In this document: piece after piece, positions 10,512-18,608 of the stretch
Layout of the letters: every line of letters begins with the position of its first letter
Position numbering within the stretch: position 1 is the stretch's first letter
Source of the DNA: JADJEK01 sp052034255
GTDB taxonomy: Bacteria > Planctomycetota > B15-G4 > JADJEK01
Length of the DNA: 64,000 bases
Reading direction: 5' to 3'
Assembly (NCBI GenBank): GCA_052034255.1
Contig: JBPOIU010000031.1
Location: forward strand, 24,911-88,910
Program-made: the position numbers and the translations under genes
Notes under the pieces: generated by a model
The model's input: only the letters and a program-made list of their open reading frames with translations
What the model was told of the DNA's origin: nothing
Databases searched by the model: none

Positions 10512-11390
10512 TCAGGTCAGCAGCTTGCCCCGCACCTTGTCGAGCTGGACCTTCAGCTTGTTCATGACGTTCGAGTGGATCTGGCAGACGCGCGACTCGG
10601 TGAGGTTCAGGATCTCGCCGATCTCTCGCATGGTCAGACCTTCGTAGTAGTACATGATCACGATCAGCTTCTCCTTGCGGGAGAGCGAGCGCGTGATCGC
10701 GTGCATCACGTCCTTCTGGTTCAAGGCGTCGAGCGGATTCGCGCCCTGCTTGTCCTCGAGCACCTCGATCTTGCTCAACGAGTCGTCGTCGTCGCGCTCG
10801 TCCCATTTCTCGGACAGCGAGAAGATCGTGCGGGCCGACGAGGCCTCTTTGAGGTCGGAGTAGTCGTGGATGGAGATGCCGAGCTTCTTCGCCATCTCGT
10901 AGGCGGTCGGCGCGCGACCGAGTTCCATCTCGAGCTGCTGTTCGGCGCGCGAGATCTGACCGGCCTTGATGCGCACGAGGCGCGGCACCCAGTCCTGCGA
11001 GCGCAGCTCGTCGAGGATCGAACCGCGGATGCGGGTCGTGCAGTAGGTCTTGAACTTGATGCCGCGTTCGAGGTCGAAGCCATCGATCGCGTCCATGAGG
11101 CCGAAGACGCCGGCGCTCTGGAGGTCTTCGAGCTCGATGCTCTTCGGCAGACTCACGAGCAGGCGCTCGGAGATGTAGCGGACGAGCGGCATGTAGCGCT
11201 CGATCAGCTGATTGCGGAGCTCCGGCGAGCCCTGCGCCTTGTATTGGCGCCAGACGTCGTCGATCTCGCTGTTGTTCGCGGGGGTCTCGCCGTTTTCTTT
11301 CACCGGCGTCTCGGTGCGCGTTTGCGCCGGCCGATGGCGAGTGAGGAACGAGGGGGCGTTGATCTTGGCGCGGGTCGACTCGCGGCTCAT
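10512..11390 (-). CDS. FliA/WhiG-type sigma factor (sigma-70 family, group 3)
   Basis: 292-aa alternative sigma factor. After a 45-residue variable leader it has region 2 (LVRYISERLLVSLP, then EDLQSAGVFGLMDAIDGFD and KFKTYCTTRIRGSILDELR). Region 3 follows (ELGRAPTAYEMAKKLGI), then region 4 with the HTH TMREIGEILNLTESRVCQIH. This is the layout of sigma-28 factors that drive motility (FliA) or development (WhiG). No anti-sigma (FlgM) or flagellar gene is adjacent. A strong ribosome-binding site (AAAGGAGA) precedes ATG 11390. The about 175-base leader contains a GEMM-I cyclic di-GMP riboswitch, so its synthesis is probably set by the second messenger. Confidence 0.95.
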   Translation of the reverse strand: MSRESTRAKINAPSFLTRHRPAQTRTETPVKENGETPANNSEIDDVWRQYKAQGSPELRNQLIERYMPLVRYISERLLVSLPKSIELEDLQSAGVFGLMDAIDGFDLERGIKFKTYCTTRIRGSILDELRSQDWVPRLVRIKAGQISRAEQQLEMELGRAPTAYEMAKKLGISIHDYSDLKEASSARTIFSLSEKWDERDDDDSLSKIEVLEDKQGANPLDALNQKDVMHAITRSLSRKEKLIVIMYYYEGLTMREIGEILNLTESRVCQIHSNVMNKLKVQLDKVRGKLLT

Positions 11391-11439
11391 CGGATCTCCT
11401 TTTCGACTCGTCGTGCGGCGTCTCCTCGTCGCGCTCGAG

Positions 11440-11532
11440 TCGGCAACTGGCTGCCATCCCGCTCCATCGATGAGCGGCTTAGGCCCTGAAGCTTTGCGTC
11501 CCTCCCTTTCGGGAGGTTTGCCCTTGGACGGT
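11440..11532 (-). promoter_or_regulatory. GEMM-I (cyclic di-GMP) riboswitch
   Basis: On the minus strand the aptamer reads AAGGGCAAACC, then a 6-bp stem capped by GAAA (11516-11511 with 11506-11501). Next comes GGGACGCAAAGCTTCAGG, then GCCTAAG (the tetraloop receptor side). A helix with arms CCGCTC and GAGCGG and a 7-base loop follows, then GGCAGCCAGTTGCCG in place of the usual GGTAGCGGGGTTACCG. These are the conserved blocks of the Vc2-type c-di-GMP riboswitch in their known order. The GGG preceding CAAACC is intact, favouring c-di-GMP over the A-containing cGAMP-selective variants; I am less sure of this point. It ends about 50 bases before the sigma factor start codon. Confidence 0.95.
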
Positions 11533-11570
11533 GGCCGTCACACGGCGCAGCGGCGTTCGTCCAGGCGCAG

Positions 11571-11597
11571 AGTGTACCGGCGGTAGTCTCGGGTCAA
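11571..11597 (-). promoter_or_regulatory. Putative promoter of the riboswitch-sigma factor transcript
   Basis: Minus-strand TTGACC (11597-11592) and TACACT (11576-11571) are spaced by 15 bases, slightly short for sigma-70. Transcription from here would start near 11564 and include the entire riboswitch. The 416-base gap 11391-11806 holds, in minus-strand order, the hairpin of the upstream gene, this promoter, the aptamer and a short expression platform. Confidence 0.5.
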
Positions 11598-11615
11598 GCT
11601 GGAAAATGTCAGCTT
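11596..11615. repeat. Inverted repeat overlapping the sigma factor promoter
   Basis: AAGCTG (11596-11601) and CAGCTT (11610-11615) form a 6-bp inverted repeat with 8 bases between, overlapping the proposed -35. It could be an operator; nothing else supports this. Confidence 0.3.
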
Positions 11616-11746
11616 ATACACTTTATTCGGACATGACCGTTTGGGCTTGAGGAGAAGCTGTGAAAAGCCGGGCTGCATCGGTGGAGAAGGCGTGAATGGC
11701 CGGTGGGCGGGAAGTTTGGCCGCGTGGAACGAGGGGCCTGCAACGC

Positions 11747-11781
11747 GCGCGGGGCGCCCGGCGATGCCGGACGCCCCGCGC
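11747..11781 (-). terminator. Strong hairpin after the coiled-coil protein gene
   Basis: A 10-bp GC stem, one C-A mismatch and a further 5 bp with a GAT loop lie 25 bases beyond the stop of the gene at 11807 (minus strand). It is a very stable hairpin without a clear U-tract, and would insulate the sigma factor leader from upstream transcription. Confidence 0.55.
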
Positions 11782-11806
11782 TTTGGTCGATTGGAGGAGC
11801 CGTCGC

Positions 11807-12331
11807 TCAGGGAGTCGGGACGGGCTTCAACGTGCGTCCGCGCGACAACTTGAGGAAGTCGGCCGCGAACTCGACGAACTGTTCTTCGACGAAGCGGCTG
11901 AACCCGGAGAGATCGGCGGTGCCGTAGTCGACCGAGTAGGTGGACGAATCGCGGTCGCCGTTGATCACCGTCTTCTTGACGTGCACCTGGATCGCGCCGG
12001 CGTCGGGCTGGATCTCGAGCAGGAACGTCAAGCGCGAGAAGAACTTGCCGAGATGGCCTTGAGCGTCGAACAGCACTTCGTCGCAGTGCAGTTCGATGCG
12101 GTACTTGCCCTCGAAGAACGACTTGGTCCGGACGAAGCCGACGACCTCGCCGCTGAACTTCTGGGCGTACTCGTCGATCACGTGCTCGAGCTGCTCGCGC
12201 CGTTCGAGGCGGAGTTCGACCGCGGACGCTCGGGCGAGTTCGCGCTCGGCCTCGGCCGCGCGGGCCTGGCGCTGAGCTTGATCTTGCTCTTCGCGAATCT
12301 GGCGCAGGCGATCCTGGAAATCCGTGACCAT
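11807..12331 (-). CDS. Hypothetical coiled-coil protein
   Basis: 174-aa cytoplasmic protein that I do not recognise. Residues about 1-55 are highly charged and helical (DFQDRLRQIREEQDQAQRQA and onward), predicting a coiled coil. The rest is a compact mixed domain ending SRGRTLKPVPTP, with several strands around FFEGKYRIELHCDEVLFDAQ and AGAIQVHVKKTVINGD. ATG 12331 is chosen over an earlier start at 12388 because a GGAGCG sequence sits just ahead of it and the coiled coil begins there. A TAGAGT -10-like box lies 55 bases upstream and a terminator-like hairpin follows, so it is probably a single-gene unit. Confidence 0.75.
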   Translation of the reverse strand: MVTDFQDRLRQIREEQDQAQRQARAAEAERELARASAVELRLERREQLEHVIDEYAQKFSGEVVGFVRTKSFFEGKYRIELHCDEVLFDAQGHLGKFFSRLTFLLEIQPDAGAIQVHVKKTVINGDRDSSTYSVDYGTADLSGFSRFVEEQFVEFAADFLKLSRGRTLKPVPTP

Positions 12332-12385
12332 GGACGCTCCACCTTCTGGCGATCGACTCCGAGGCGCTCGGAGCGAGTCGCGGTT

Positions 12386-12391
12386 CACTCT
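12386..12391 (-). promoter_or_regulatory. -10-like TAGAGT box for the coiled-coil protein gene
   Basis: Minus-strand GCTAGAGT ends 55 bases before ATG 12331, matching the recurring GC-TAnnnT element of this window. A perfect 10-bp palindrome TTCCGCGGAA (12401-12410) sits just upstream in the spacer region. Confidence 0.4.
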
Positions 12392-12512
12392 AGCCCACGA
12401 TTTCCGCGGAAGAAAACGGGCGTTTCAAAAAGGGTTCCGTCGCCGTTCCACGCGTTCGTGTGCCGCTCGCCGCTTGCACCCTACAGGGCGATTCGACCGC
12501 GCGCCGCGCGCT

Positions 12513-13331
12513 TCAAGGATCGTCACCCGACTTCGAAGGAGTCTTGTCGTCCTTGATCTTGCGGACTGACGACGATTGGCGCACGAGTTCGAGGCGCTCC
12601 ACGCGCGCGCGCGCGAGCTTCGCCGAGCCGCTCGTGCCTTGGAAACGCGCCATGGCGTCGTCGATCGTCGTCAGCGCGGCGGTCGGATCGGAAGCCGCCA
12701 ACGCCGCCGCTTGATCGACGACTTGATCGGCGGCGCGCTCCGAAGCCGACTGCAGTTCCGTCAACAGTAGTTCGATGTCGGAGCGATCGTCCGGCGATCG
12801 CTCACGCTCGATGCCCTGCAAGTAATCGAGGGCGGCCGTGAACTCGCCGCGCCCGACGATCTCGCGCGCGATCGCCGCCTGGCGTCCACGTGCTTCTTGC
12901 CAACGCGCCTGGCACGTCACGCGGACTTCGTCCTGGAGTTCCCGGAACTCGCGTTCGAACGGGCCTCCGACGAAGCGTGCGGCCTGTTCCGCGGCGATCG
13001 CGTCGAGCGCCGCGAGCGAGTGCGATCCCACGCGCTCCGACAGGGACTCGAGCAACTTCCTGCCATGGTCCCGTGCGGCCAGCGCCGCCTCGCAGCGCGC
13101 CTGCCCGAGTTCCGCGCGCGCCCGCGTCTCGCGCGTCGGAGCGTCGTCCGAGAGCGCGCGCCAATCGCGCGCCGCCGACTCGATCGCGCCCGAGCGCTCC
13201 GCGTGCTCGATCGCATCGGCCGCTTTGGTGAACGAGCGCTCGGCCTCGGAGCCCTCGGAACAGCCGAGGACGAGGCCGAGCGTCAAGCAAGCAACGCAGC
13301 GCGAAGCGACTCGAAGCGCGAACACGTTCAA
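12513..13331 (-). CDS. Helical lipoprotein of unknown function
   Basis: About 272-aa exported protein. The N-terminal hydrophobic segment ends in LGLVLGCSE, a good lipobox (Cys about residue 24). The mature part is almost entirely charged and helical with TPR-like spacing, for example RARAELGQARCEAALAARDH and RVERLELVRQSSSVRK, but I cannot assign repeats with certainty. The start is uncertain: a TTG at 13331 overlaps the apt stop codon (TTGA), and a GTG at 13325 is the alternative. It is the last gene of the argS-apt transcription unit. Function unknown. Confidence 0.75.
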   Translation of the reverse strand: MNVFALRVASRCVACLTLGLVLGCSEGSEAERSFTKAADAIEHAERSGAIESAARDWRALSDDAPTRETRARAELGQARCEAALAARDHGRKLLESLSERVGSHSLAALDAIAAEQAARFVGGPFEREFRELQDEVRVTCQARWQEARGRQAAIAREIVGRGEFTAALDYLQGIERERSPDDRSDIELLLTELQSASERAADQVVDQAAALAASDPTAALTTIDDAMARFQGTSGSAKLARARVERLELVRQSSSVRKIKDDKTPSKSGDDP

Positions 13332-13843
13332 TACTGCAGCAGGGAGTGCACGTCGAGGCCGCGGAGCTTCTCGCGTCCGTTCAACAGCTTCAATTCGATC
13401 ACGACCAGGCCGGCGAGCGGTTCGCCGCCGACCGCGCGCACGAGCTTCGCCGCGGCGGCCATCGTGCCGCCGGTCGCGAGCAGGTCGTCGACGATCGCGA
13501 CGCGCTCACCGGGCGCGACGGCATCGCGGTGCATTTCGATCGCGTCGGTGCCGTACTCGAGCGAGTACGACTCACGGACCGTCTGGTAGGGGAGCTTGCC
13601 CGGCTTGCGGACCGGGACGAAGCCGAGGCCCATCTGGTGCGCGAGCGCGGTCCCGAAGATGAAGCCGCGCGACTCGATGCCGACGATCTTCGTGACGTTC
13701 TTGCCGGCGAGCAGATCCGCGAGCTTGCGGACCGTGAGGCGCAAGCCCTCGCCACTGCCGAGCAGCGGGGTCACGTCCTTGAACAGGATCCCCTTCTTGG
13801 GGAAGTCGGGGATGTCGCGGATCAGCTTCTTCAGTTCGTCCAT
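13328..13843 (-). CDS. apt: Adenine phosphoribosyltransferase
   Basis: Purine-salvage enzyme making AMP from adenine and PRPP. The 171-aa protein begins MDELKKLIRDIPDFPKKGI and contains FKDVTPLL, IESRGFIFG, the loop VPVRKPGKLPYQTV, and the PRPP-binding motif VAIVDDLLATGGT (about residues 120-132). Length is typical. ATG 13843 is preceded by GGAGGAGAT, an excellent ribosome-binding site that lies at the very end of argS, whose stop is only four bases away. It is co-transcribed with argS and the lipoprotein that follows. Confidence 0.97.
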   Translation of the reverse strand: MDELKKLIRDIPDFPKKGILFKDVTPLLGSGEGLRLTVRKLADLLAGKNVTKIVGIESRGFIFGTALAHQMGLGFVPVRKPGKLPYQTVRESYSLEYGTDAIEMHRDAVAPGERVAIVDDLLATGGTMAAAAKLVRAVGGEPLAGLVVIELKLLNGREKLRGLDVHSLLQY

Positions 13844-13847
13844 GACT

Positions 13848-15563
13848 TCACATCTCCTCCAAGGCTTCGAGTCCGAGGACCGCGAGGCCATTCTTCAGCA
13901 CGATCTGCGCGGCGCGCACCAGCGCGAGCCGAGCCTCGGACGTGGCAGGTTCTTCGCCGAGGATTCGGCATTCGATGTAGAAGCGGTTGAGGATCGCGCC
14001 CAGTTCGAGCAAATAGTCCGCGACGAACGACGGTTCGCAGGCGTCCGCCGCTCGGGTCAGAACGCCGCGGAAGTCCGACATCTTGCGGACCATTTCGCGT
14101 TCGACGTCGGTCCCTAGGCGCGCGAAGTCGGCACGCGCGAGCTCTGCGTCCGATTTCGCGCCGGCCTTGCGCAGGACGCTCGCGATGCGGGCGTAGCAGT
14201 ACTGCACGTACGGACCGGTTTCGCCTTCGAACGCGAGCACCTCGTTCCAATCGAACACGATGTCGCGCACGCGGCGGTTCTTGAGGTCGTTGAACACGAC
14301 GGCCCCGACGCCGATCGCTTTCGCGACGGCCGCGTCTTGCGCGAGGGCGGGGTTCTTCTCGGCGACGATCGCTTGGGCCCGCGCGACGGCTTGGGTCAGC
14401 ACGTCCTCGAGCAGGAGGATGTCGCCGCTGCGGGTCGACATCTTGCGGTCCTTGAACCGCATCATGCCGAACGGCACGTGGACGACGCCGCTCGCGAACT
14501 CGCGGCCGAGCAGCTGCAGCACGCGGACCAGTTGCTGGAAGTGCAGCGATTGTGCGCCGCCGACCACGTACAGCGCCTTGGTGAAGCCGTACGTCGCGTG
14601 GCGATACATCGCCGCCGCGAGGTCACGCGTGACGTAGAGGCTCGAGTCGTCGGCCTTCTGGATCAAGCAGATGCCGAGTCCGTCGGCGCTGAGATCGACG
14701 ATGCGCGCGTCGCGACTCTCCTGGAGCAGGCCCTTCGCGGCGAGCTCCGCGACCACCGGCGCCATCTTGTCCTCGAAGAACGACTCGCCGGTGAACGCGT
14801 CGAACTGGATGCCGAGCAAGTCGTAGATGCGCCGGAACTCCGCTTCGCTGACGTCGCGGAAACGCTTCCACAGCCGCCGCGCTTCCGGATCGCCGCGCTC
14901 GAGTTCCGCGAAGGCGCGGCGTGCGTCGTCGCGCAGACCGGGATTCGTCGCGAGCTCCTGGTTGAACGCGACGTAGAGCTCGAGCAGGTACGGGATGCCC
15001 TCGGCGTCGAGCCGCGCCTCGTTGCCGTGACGGCGCCACGCCGTGATCAATTGGCCGAACTGCGTGCCCCAATCGCCGAGGTGATTGATGCCGACCACGC
15101 GGTACCCGAGCCGCCGATGGAGCCGCGCGATCGCGGCGCCGATGACGGTGGAGCGCAGATGGTGGATGCCGAACGGCTTCGCGATGTTCGGGGACGAGAA
15201 GTCGACGACGACCGTCTTGCCCGCGCCGAGGTCGCTGTCGCCGTAGCGATCGCCCTCGCCGAGGATCGCTTGCAGTGTGGAGCCGACGAATGCGCCACGG
15301 TCGAGCGTGAAGTTCACGTACGGGCCGACGGCGCGCACGGACTCGAAGCCCGCTCCGCGCGCCAAGGGGGCGAGGGAGCCCGCGAGTTCGGTCGCGATCG
15401 CGACCGGGCTCTGTCGACGCTCTTTCGCGAGTTGGAAGCACGGCAGCGCGTAGTCGCCGAGCTTGGCTTCCTTGGGCGTTTCGATCCACGCGAGCGCTTG
15501 CGCTTCCGGGCAGGAAAGCGCCTGTGCCACCAGCTTCGCGATCGTGCTCTTGTGCTCGTCCAT
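13848..15563 (-). CDS. argS: Arginyl-tRNA synthetase
   Basis: Class I aminoacyl-tRNA synthetase of 571 aa, normal length. It has the N-terminal additional domain for the tRNA D-loop (first about 110 residues), then VDFSSPNIAKPFGIHHLRST, which contains the HIGH-equivalent (GIHH). GINHLGDWGTQFG follows, then the KMSKS-equivalent KMSTRSG (about residue 375). A C-terminal DALR anticodon-binding domain ends in NGLAVLGLEALEEM. It leads the argS-apt-lipoprotein unit. A GC-TAGCCT -10-like box lies about 60 bases upstream. Confidence 0.98.
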   Translation of the reverse strand: MDEHKSTIAKLVAQALSCPEAQALAWIETPKEAKLGDYALPCFQLAKERRQSPVAIATELAGSLAPLARGAGFESVRAVGPYVNFTLDRGAFVGSTLQAILGEGDRYGDSDLGAGKTVVVDFSSPNIAKPFGIHHLRSTVIGAAIARLHRRLGYRVVGINHLGDWGTQFGQLITAWRRHGNEARLDAEGIPYLLELYVAFNQELATNPGLRDDARRAFAELERGDPEARRLWKRFRDVSEAEFRRIYDLLGIQFDAFTGESFFEDKMAPVVAELAAKGLLQESRDARIVDLSADGLGICLIQKADDSSLYVTRDLAAAMYRHATYGFTKALYVVGGAQSLHFQQLVRVLQLLGREFASGVVHVPFGMMRFKDRKMSTRSGDILLLEDVLTQAVARAQAIVAEKNPALAQDAAVAKAIGVGAVVFNDLKNRRVRDIVFDWNEVLAFEGETGPYVQYCYARIASVLRKAGAKSDAELARADFARLGTDVEREMVRKMSDFRGVLTRAADACEPSFVADYLLELGAILNRFYIECRILGEEPATSEARLALVRAAQIVLKNGLAVLGLEALEEM

Positions 15564-15621
15564 CGATGGGTCGGAGTTGGGTCCGTGTCGGCCGCGAATG
15601 ACCGCGTCGGGAAAACGCGAC

Positions 15622-15627
15622 AGGCTA
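15622..15627 (-). promoter_or_regulatory. -10-like TAGCCT box of argS
   Basis: Minus-strand GCTAGCCT gives a predicted start site near 15615 and a leader of about 50 bases before ATG 15563. No clear -35 is visible. Confidence 0.45.
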
Positions 15628-15692
15628 GCAGCCCGTCGAAGAAATCCGACGCCCTGCCCGGCGTTCGGCCCTTCGAATCTTGCGACGTCCCG

Positions 15693-16130
15693 TCAAACGG
15701 GGGGCAACCCGAGCGTGCGGCCAACCTGTTCCAGGACGAGCCGCAGATCGGGGTACGCGAGCAGCCGGTGCGCGTCCTCGTAACCCGCCCAGCACGTGTC
15801 GTCGTGTTCGTGGGACTGGACGACGCGGTCGTCACCGACCTCGCCGAGGAAGAACTCGACCGTCTTCAGCAGGCGGCCCTGGCTACCGCGGACCGGATAG
15901 GCGATCTCGGCATGGAACGACGGGTGAAGCCGCACGGTGCGGATGCCGGTTTCCTCGAGCGTCTCGCGGTACGCGGTCTCGAGTGCGGTCTCGTTGCGCT
16001 CGGCACGCCCCTTCGGGAAGCCCCACGTGTGATGCATCCGGTTGCGCAATAGCAAGAAACGCACACCCGCCTCGCAGCGGAGGTAGATGACGATGCCGGC
16101 GGCGCGCTGGTGGGGAAGGGGCTCGTGCAT
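15693..16130 (-). CDS. Nudix hydrolase, Ap4A-hydrolase-like
   Basis: 145-aa Nudix enzyme. The box GRAERNETALETAYRETLEE followed by TGI fits GX5EX7REUXEEXGU exactly. It is preceded by HHTWGFPKG, as in asymmetric diadenosine tetraphosphatases and MutT-type hydrolases. RAAGIVIYLR at the N-terminus is the usual first strand. ATG 16130 is selected because the domain begins directly after it; an upstream in-frame start at 16196 would add a non-conserved leader. The gene stands alone between argS and a CHAT protease gene. The exact substrate cannot be read from sequence. Confidence 0.88.
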   Translation of the reverse strand: MHEPLPHQRAAGIVIYLRCEAGVRFLLLRNRMHHTWGFPKGRAERNETALETAYRETLEETGIRTVRLHPSFHAEIAYPVRGSQGRLLKTVEFFLGEVGDDRVVQSHEHDDTCWAGYEDAHRLLAYPDLRLVLEQVGRTLGLPPV

Positions 16131-16370
16131 GGACTCGTGGGGGAAGCGACGTGGATCACGCGGGAGAACGGATTCGATGCGTCCGCCCGAGGCCATTTCC
16201 CGGCATCGCGTCGAGTCGACCAGCTCGGCTCGGGTGGTGCCTCGAGCCCCGCTCGTCCCGTTGCTCCACGCATCATGCGTCGGACGGTCGTCGGACGGTT
16301 TCGCGGGACCGTTATCGCATGGAAGGGTGCGCGGATACAGGCTCGCGCCGACGAAATCGGCGGTGCCGTG

Positions 16371-18518
16371 TCACGGCAGCGGACCACCATCGTTGCCGAC
16401 GACGATCGCGATCGCCCACAGTTGGGGATGTGCGGTATCGGTCGCGGCGAATCCTCGGGGGAAGCGCGGCCGGGCCGTGCCGTCCAGCCAATCGAGGGAC
16501 GCGGCGCGCGCAGCGTCGGCCGCGGGCAGGTTCGCGCCGTGGCGATGGAAGGCCGCCATCCACGCGGCGCCCGCACGGTCGTCGACCGGTCGCAGCGTGG
16601 AGATGACGCAGGACGCGCCGCGGAACAGGAACGCGCGCCACAGACCGAGCATGCCTTCGCCCGGCCGCAGCGGTCCGAGCGCCGTGCCGCACCCGGAGAG
16701 CACGACGCGAACGCCGGGAGTCAACGGCAGCGGGTCGTCGGCGCCCGCGACACGCTCGAGATCCAATCGACCATCCAGGCCCGCGCCCGGCGCAAGGCGC
16801 AGCACGGCGCGGCGTTGATCCGCGCGTGTCCATTCCGCGTGACACGCGAGATGCAGCCAACCCGTCGGCGCCCGGCGCAACGCCGCCCGCAGGCGCGGCA
16901 ACGTCGCCATCGGACCTTCGAGGATCTCGCAATCCCGATGCGCTTTGCACAGCGCGGTCGCCTCGCCCCGCGCGTGGACCAGACGCGGGAGTCGCGCGTC
17001 GTCGAGTTGCGGGTCCAGCACCGCCACCGCGCGATCGGCCGCGTTCGGCGCGGGGAGCGCGCGCAGCGTCGACAGCGCCGGAACGCGCAGCACGCTGGTG
17101 GAACGGACGACGTACGGGAGCGCGGCGAACGACGCCGCGGTCGTGGGTGCGGTGACCAAGGCCTCGAACGGGATCCCCTCGAGCGGGCCATTCACGAGCA
17201 GGACGAGGCGCCGTGGCGCCACGGCGGGGTCGGCGAACGCGTCGGCCACCGGACCGCAGAGCGACGCGAACAACGCGAAGGCATCGCGCGCGTAGTCCGC
17301 CGCGGCGCCGCGCAGGCCGTCGGGAGCGAACCACTGCTCGAGGAAGCGATCGGCCACCGCTTCGATCGCGTCGCACCGACCGAGACTCCGCAGCGCGAAT
17401 CGTTCGCGATGGCGGTACATCACGACCAGTTCAGCGGGGGAGTCGTGCGGCACGGCGCAGAAGAGCCGTAATCGCGCGACGTCCGCATCGACTTCCGGAG
17501 TCGTCGTCGCACGCTCGATTCCCCGCGCGGCGTTCGAGCGGCGCAACGCGGTCGACAGCGTGGTCGCCTGCAGGTGGTCGACGACCGTCTCGGCGAGCGC
17601 GAGCGCGCGTTCCTCGTCGGCGGGACGACGCATCGCGAGATGCGCCAGCTCGAGGACGAGGTCGCTTTGCAACCGCTGCGCGCGATCGGACCAGAACAAC
17701 ATGTCGTTCAACGTGAGGCCGGCCTGGAGGCCGGCGTCGAGCGCGCGCTGCCGTTCGAACGTGGATTCCGCGAGGTCGAGATCGTCGCAGCGCACCGCCA
17801 ACACCGCGGCGAGATGGACGCTGTCCCGAAGTTCGGGGAGCAGGCCCGCGTCGGCGATGCGTTCGAGTTCCGCCTGGTGGCGCGCGAGCACGCGCAGCGC
17901 GAGCCGGGGATCACCGGCGACCGCGAGGTTCGTCGCGCGCCGCCGCAAACACCGAGCTGCCGAGCGCGCCTCGCCGAGTGCGCGGAACACCGCCTCCGCG
18001 GCACGGAAATCGCCATCGGCGGCGTGGACCGCGCGCAGCCTCGTGCGCACGTTGCCGCGCCATTCCAGGCGGATCGCGCGCTGCAACGAGGTAGCCCCTT
18101 CGAGCGACGCTCCGTACAGCGCTTCCGCCGCCGACAGCGCGGCGCGCTGTCGCTCTGCGTCCTGCTGCGGTCGTGAGCGCTGGAACTCCGCACGAGCGAA
18201 CGCGACCTCGCCCGCGAACGTCGCGTCGACCGGGAGCGCCGCGAGCGCTGCATCGAGTTCCGCCGCGACGTCGAACCGGCCGCGCCATACCGCCGCGCGC
18301 AGACGCAAGCCGAGGAGTCGCCGCGCGAGCGGATCCGCCGCGTCGAACTCCATGTGCTCGAGCGTGGAGAGATCGGATTGCGCCGCGTCGAGATCGCCGC
18401 GATCGAGCGCCGCCGCCACGCGGTCGAGGACCGCCCCCGCCTCGGGCGGGCGCGGTTCGGCGCGGATCGCGCCTGCGATCAGCCACACGGCGAAGATCAC
18501 GCGAGCGAACGTGCCCAT
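16371..18518 (-). CDS. Secreted TPR-CHAT caspase-like protease
   Basis: 715-aa protein. A signal peptide (MGTFARVIFAVWLIAGAIRA) is followed by about 330 residues of TPR-like helical repeats (for example AAEAVFRALGEARSAARCLR). The C-terminal CHAT domain belongs to the caspase-like clan CD. The catalytic dyad is visible: His in LHLACHAEW (about residue 560) and Cys in VVLSGCGTALG (about 610), followed by GEGMLGLWRAFLFRGASCV, the typical CHAT helix. Normal layout for TPR-CHAT proteins. Start ATG 18518 gives the signal peptide; an earlier start at 18602 would run through the hairpin at 18578-18604. No substrate is encoded nearby that I can recognise. Confidence 0.88.
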   Translation of the reverse strand: MGTFARVIFAVWLIAGAIRAEPRPPEAGAVLDRVAAALDRGDLDAAQSDLSTLEHMEFDAADPLARRLLGLRLRAAVWRGRFDVAAELDAALAALPVDATFAGEVAFARAEFQRSRPQQDAERQRAALSAAEALYGASLEGATSLQRAIRLEWRGNVRTRLRAVHAADGDFRAAEAVFRALGEARSAARCLRRRATNLAVAGDPRLALRVLARHQAELERIADAGLLPELRDSVHLAAVLAVRCDDLDLAESTFERQRALDAGLQAGLTLNDMLFWSDRAQRLQSDLVLELAHLAMRRPADEERALALAETVVDHLQATTLSTALRRSNAARGIERATTTPEVDADVARLRLFCAVPHDSPAELVVMYRHRERFALRSLGRCDAIEAVADRFLEQWFAPDGLRGAAADYARDAFALFASLCGPVADAFADPAVAPRRLVLLVNGPLEGIPFEALVTAPTTAASFAALPYVVRSTSVLRVPALSTLRALPAPNAADRAVAVLDPQLDDARLPRLVHARGEATALCKAHRDCEILEGPMATLPRLRAALRRAPTGWLHLACHAEWTRADQRRAVLRLAPGAGLDGRLDLERVAGADDPLPLTPGVRVVLSGCGTALGPLRPGEGMLGLWRAFLFRGASCVISTLRPVDDRAGAAWMAAFHRHGANLPAADAARAASLDWLDGTARPRFPRGFAATDTAHPQLWAIAIVVGNDGGPLP

Positions 18519-18577
18519 GGAAGTCCCGCATGCGCGCGGAACCAGCGCGAGGACGCGCCGGTCTGGTGAGGCCGAGC

Positions 18578-18604
18578 ACATGAATCCATCGGGTGGATTC
18601 ATGT
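18578..18604 (-). terminator. Perfect 11-bp hairpin after the aminotransferase gene
   Basis: ACATGAATCCA (18578-18588) and TGGATTCATGT (18594-18604) form a perfect stem around a 5-base loop. It lies 4 bases beyond the aminotransferase stop on the minus strand, upstream of the CHAT gene. No U-tract follows. It probably ends or stabilises the upstream message. Confidence 0.6.
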
Positions 18605-18608
18605 TGTC

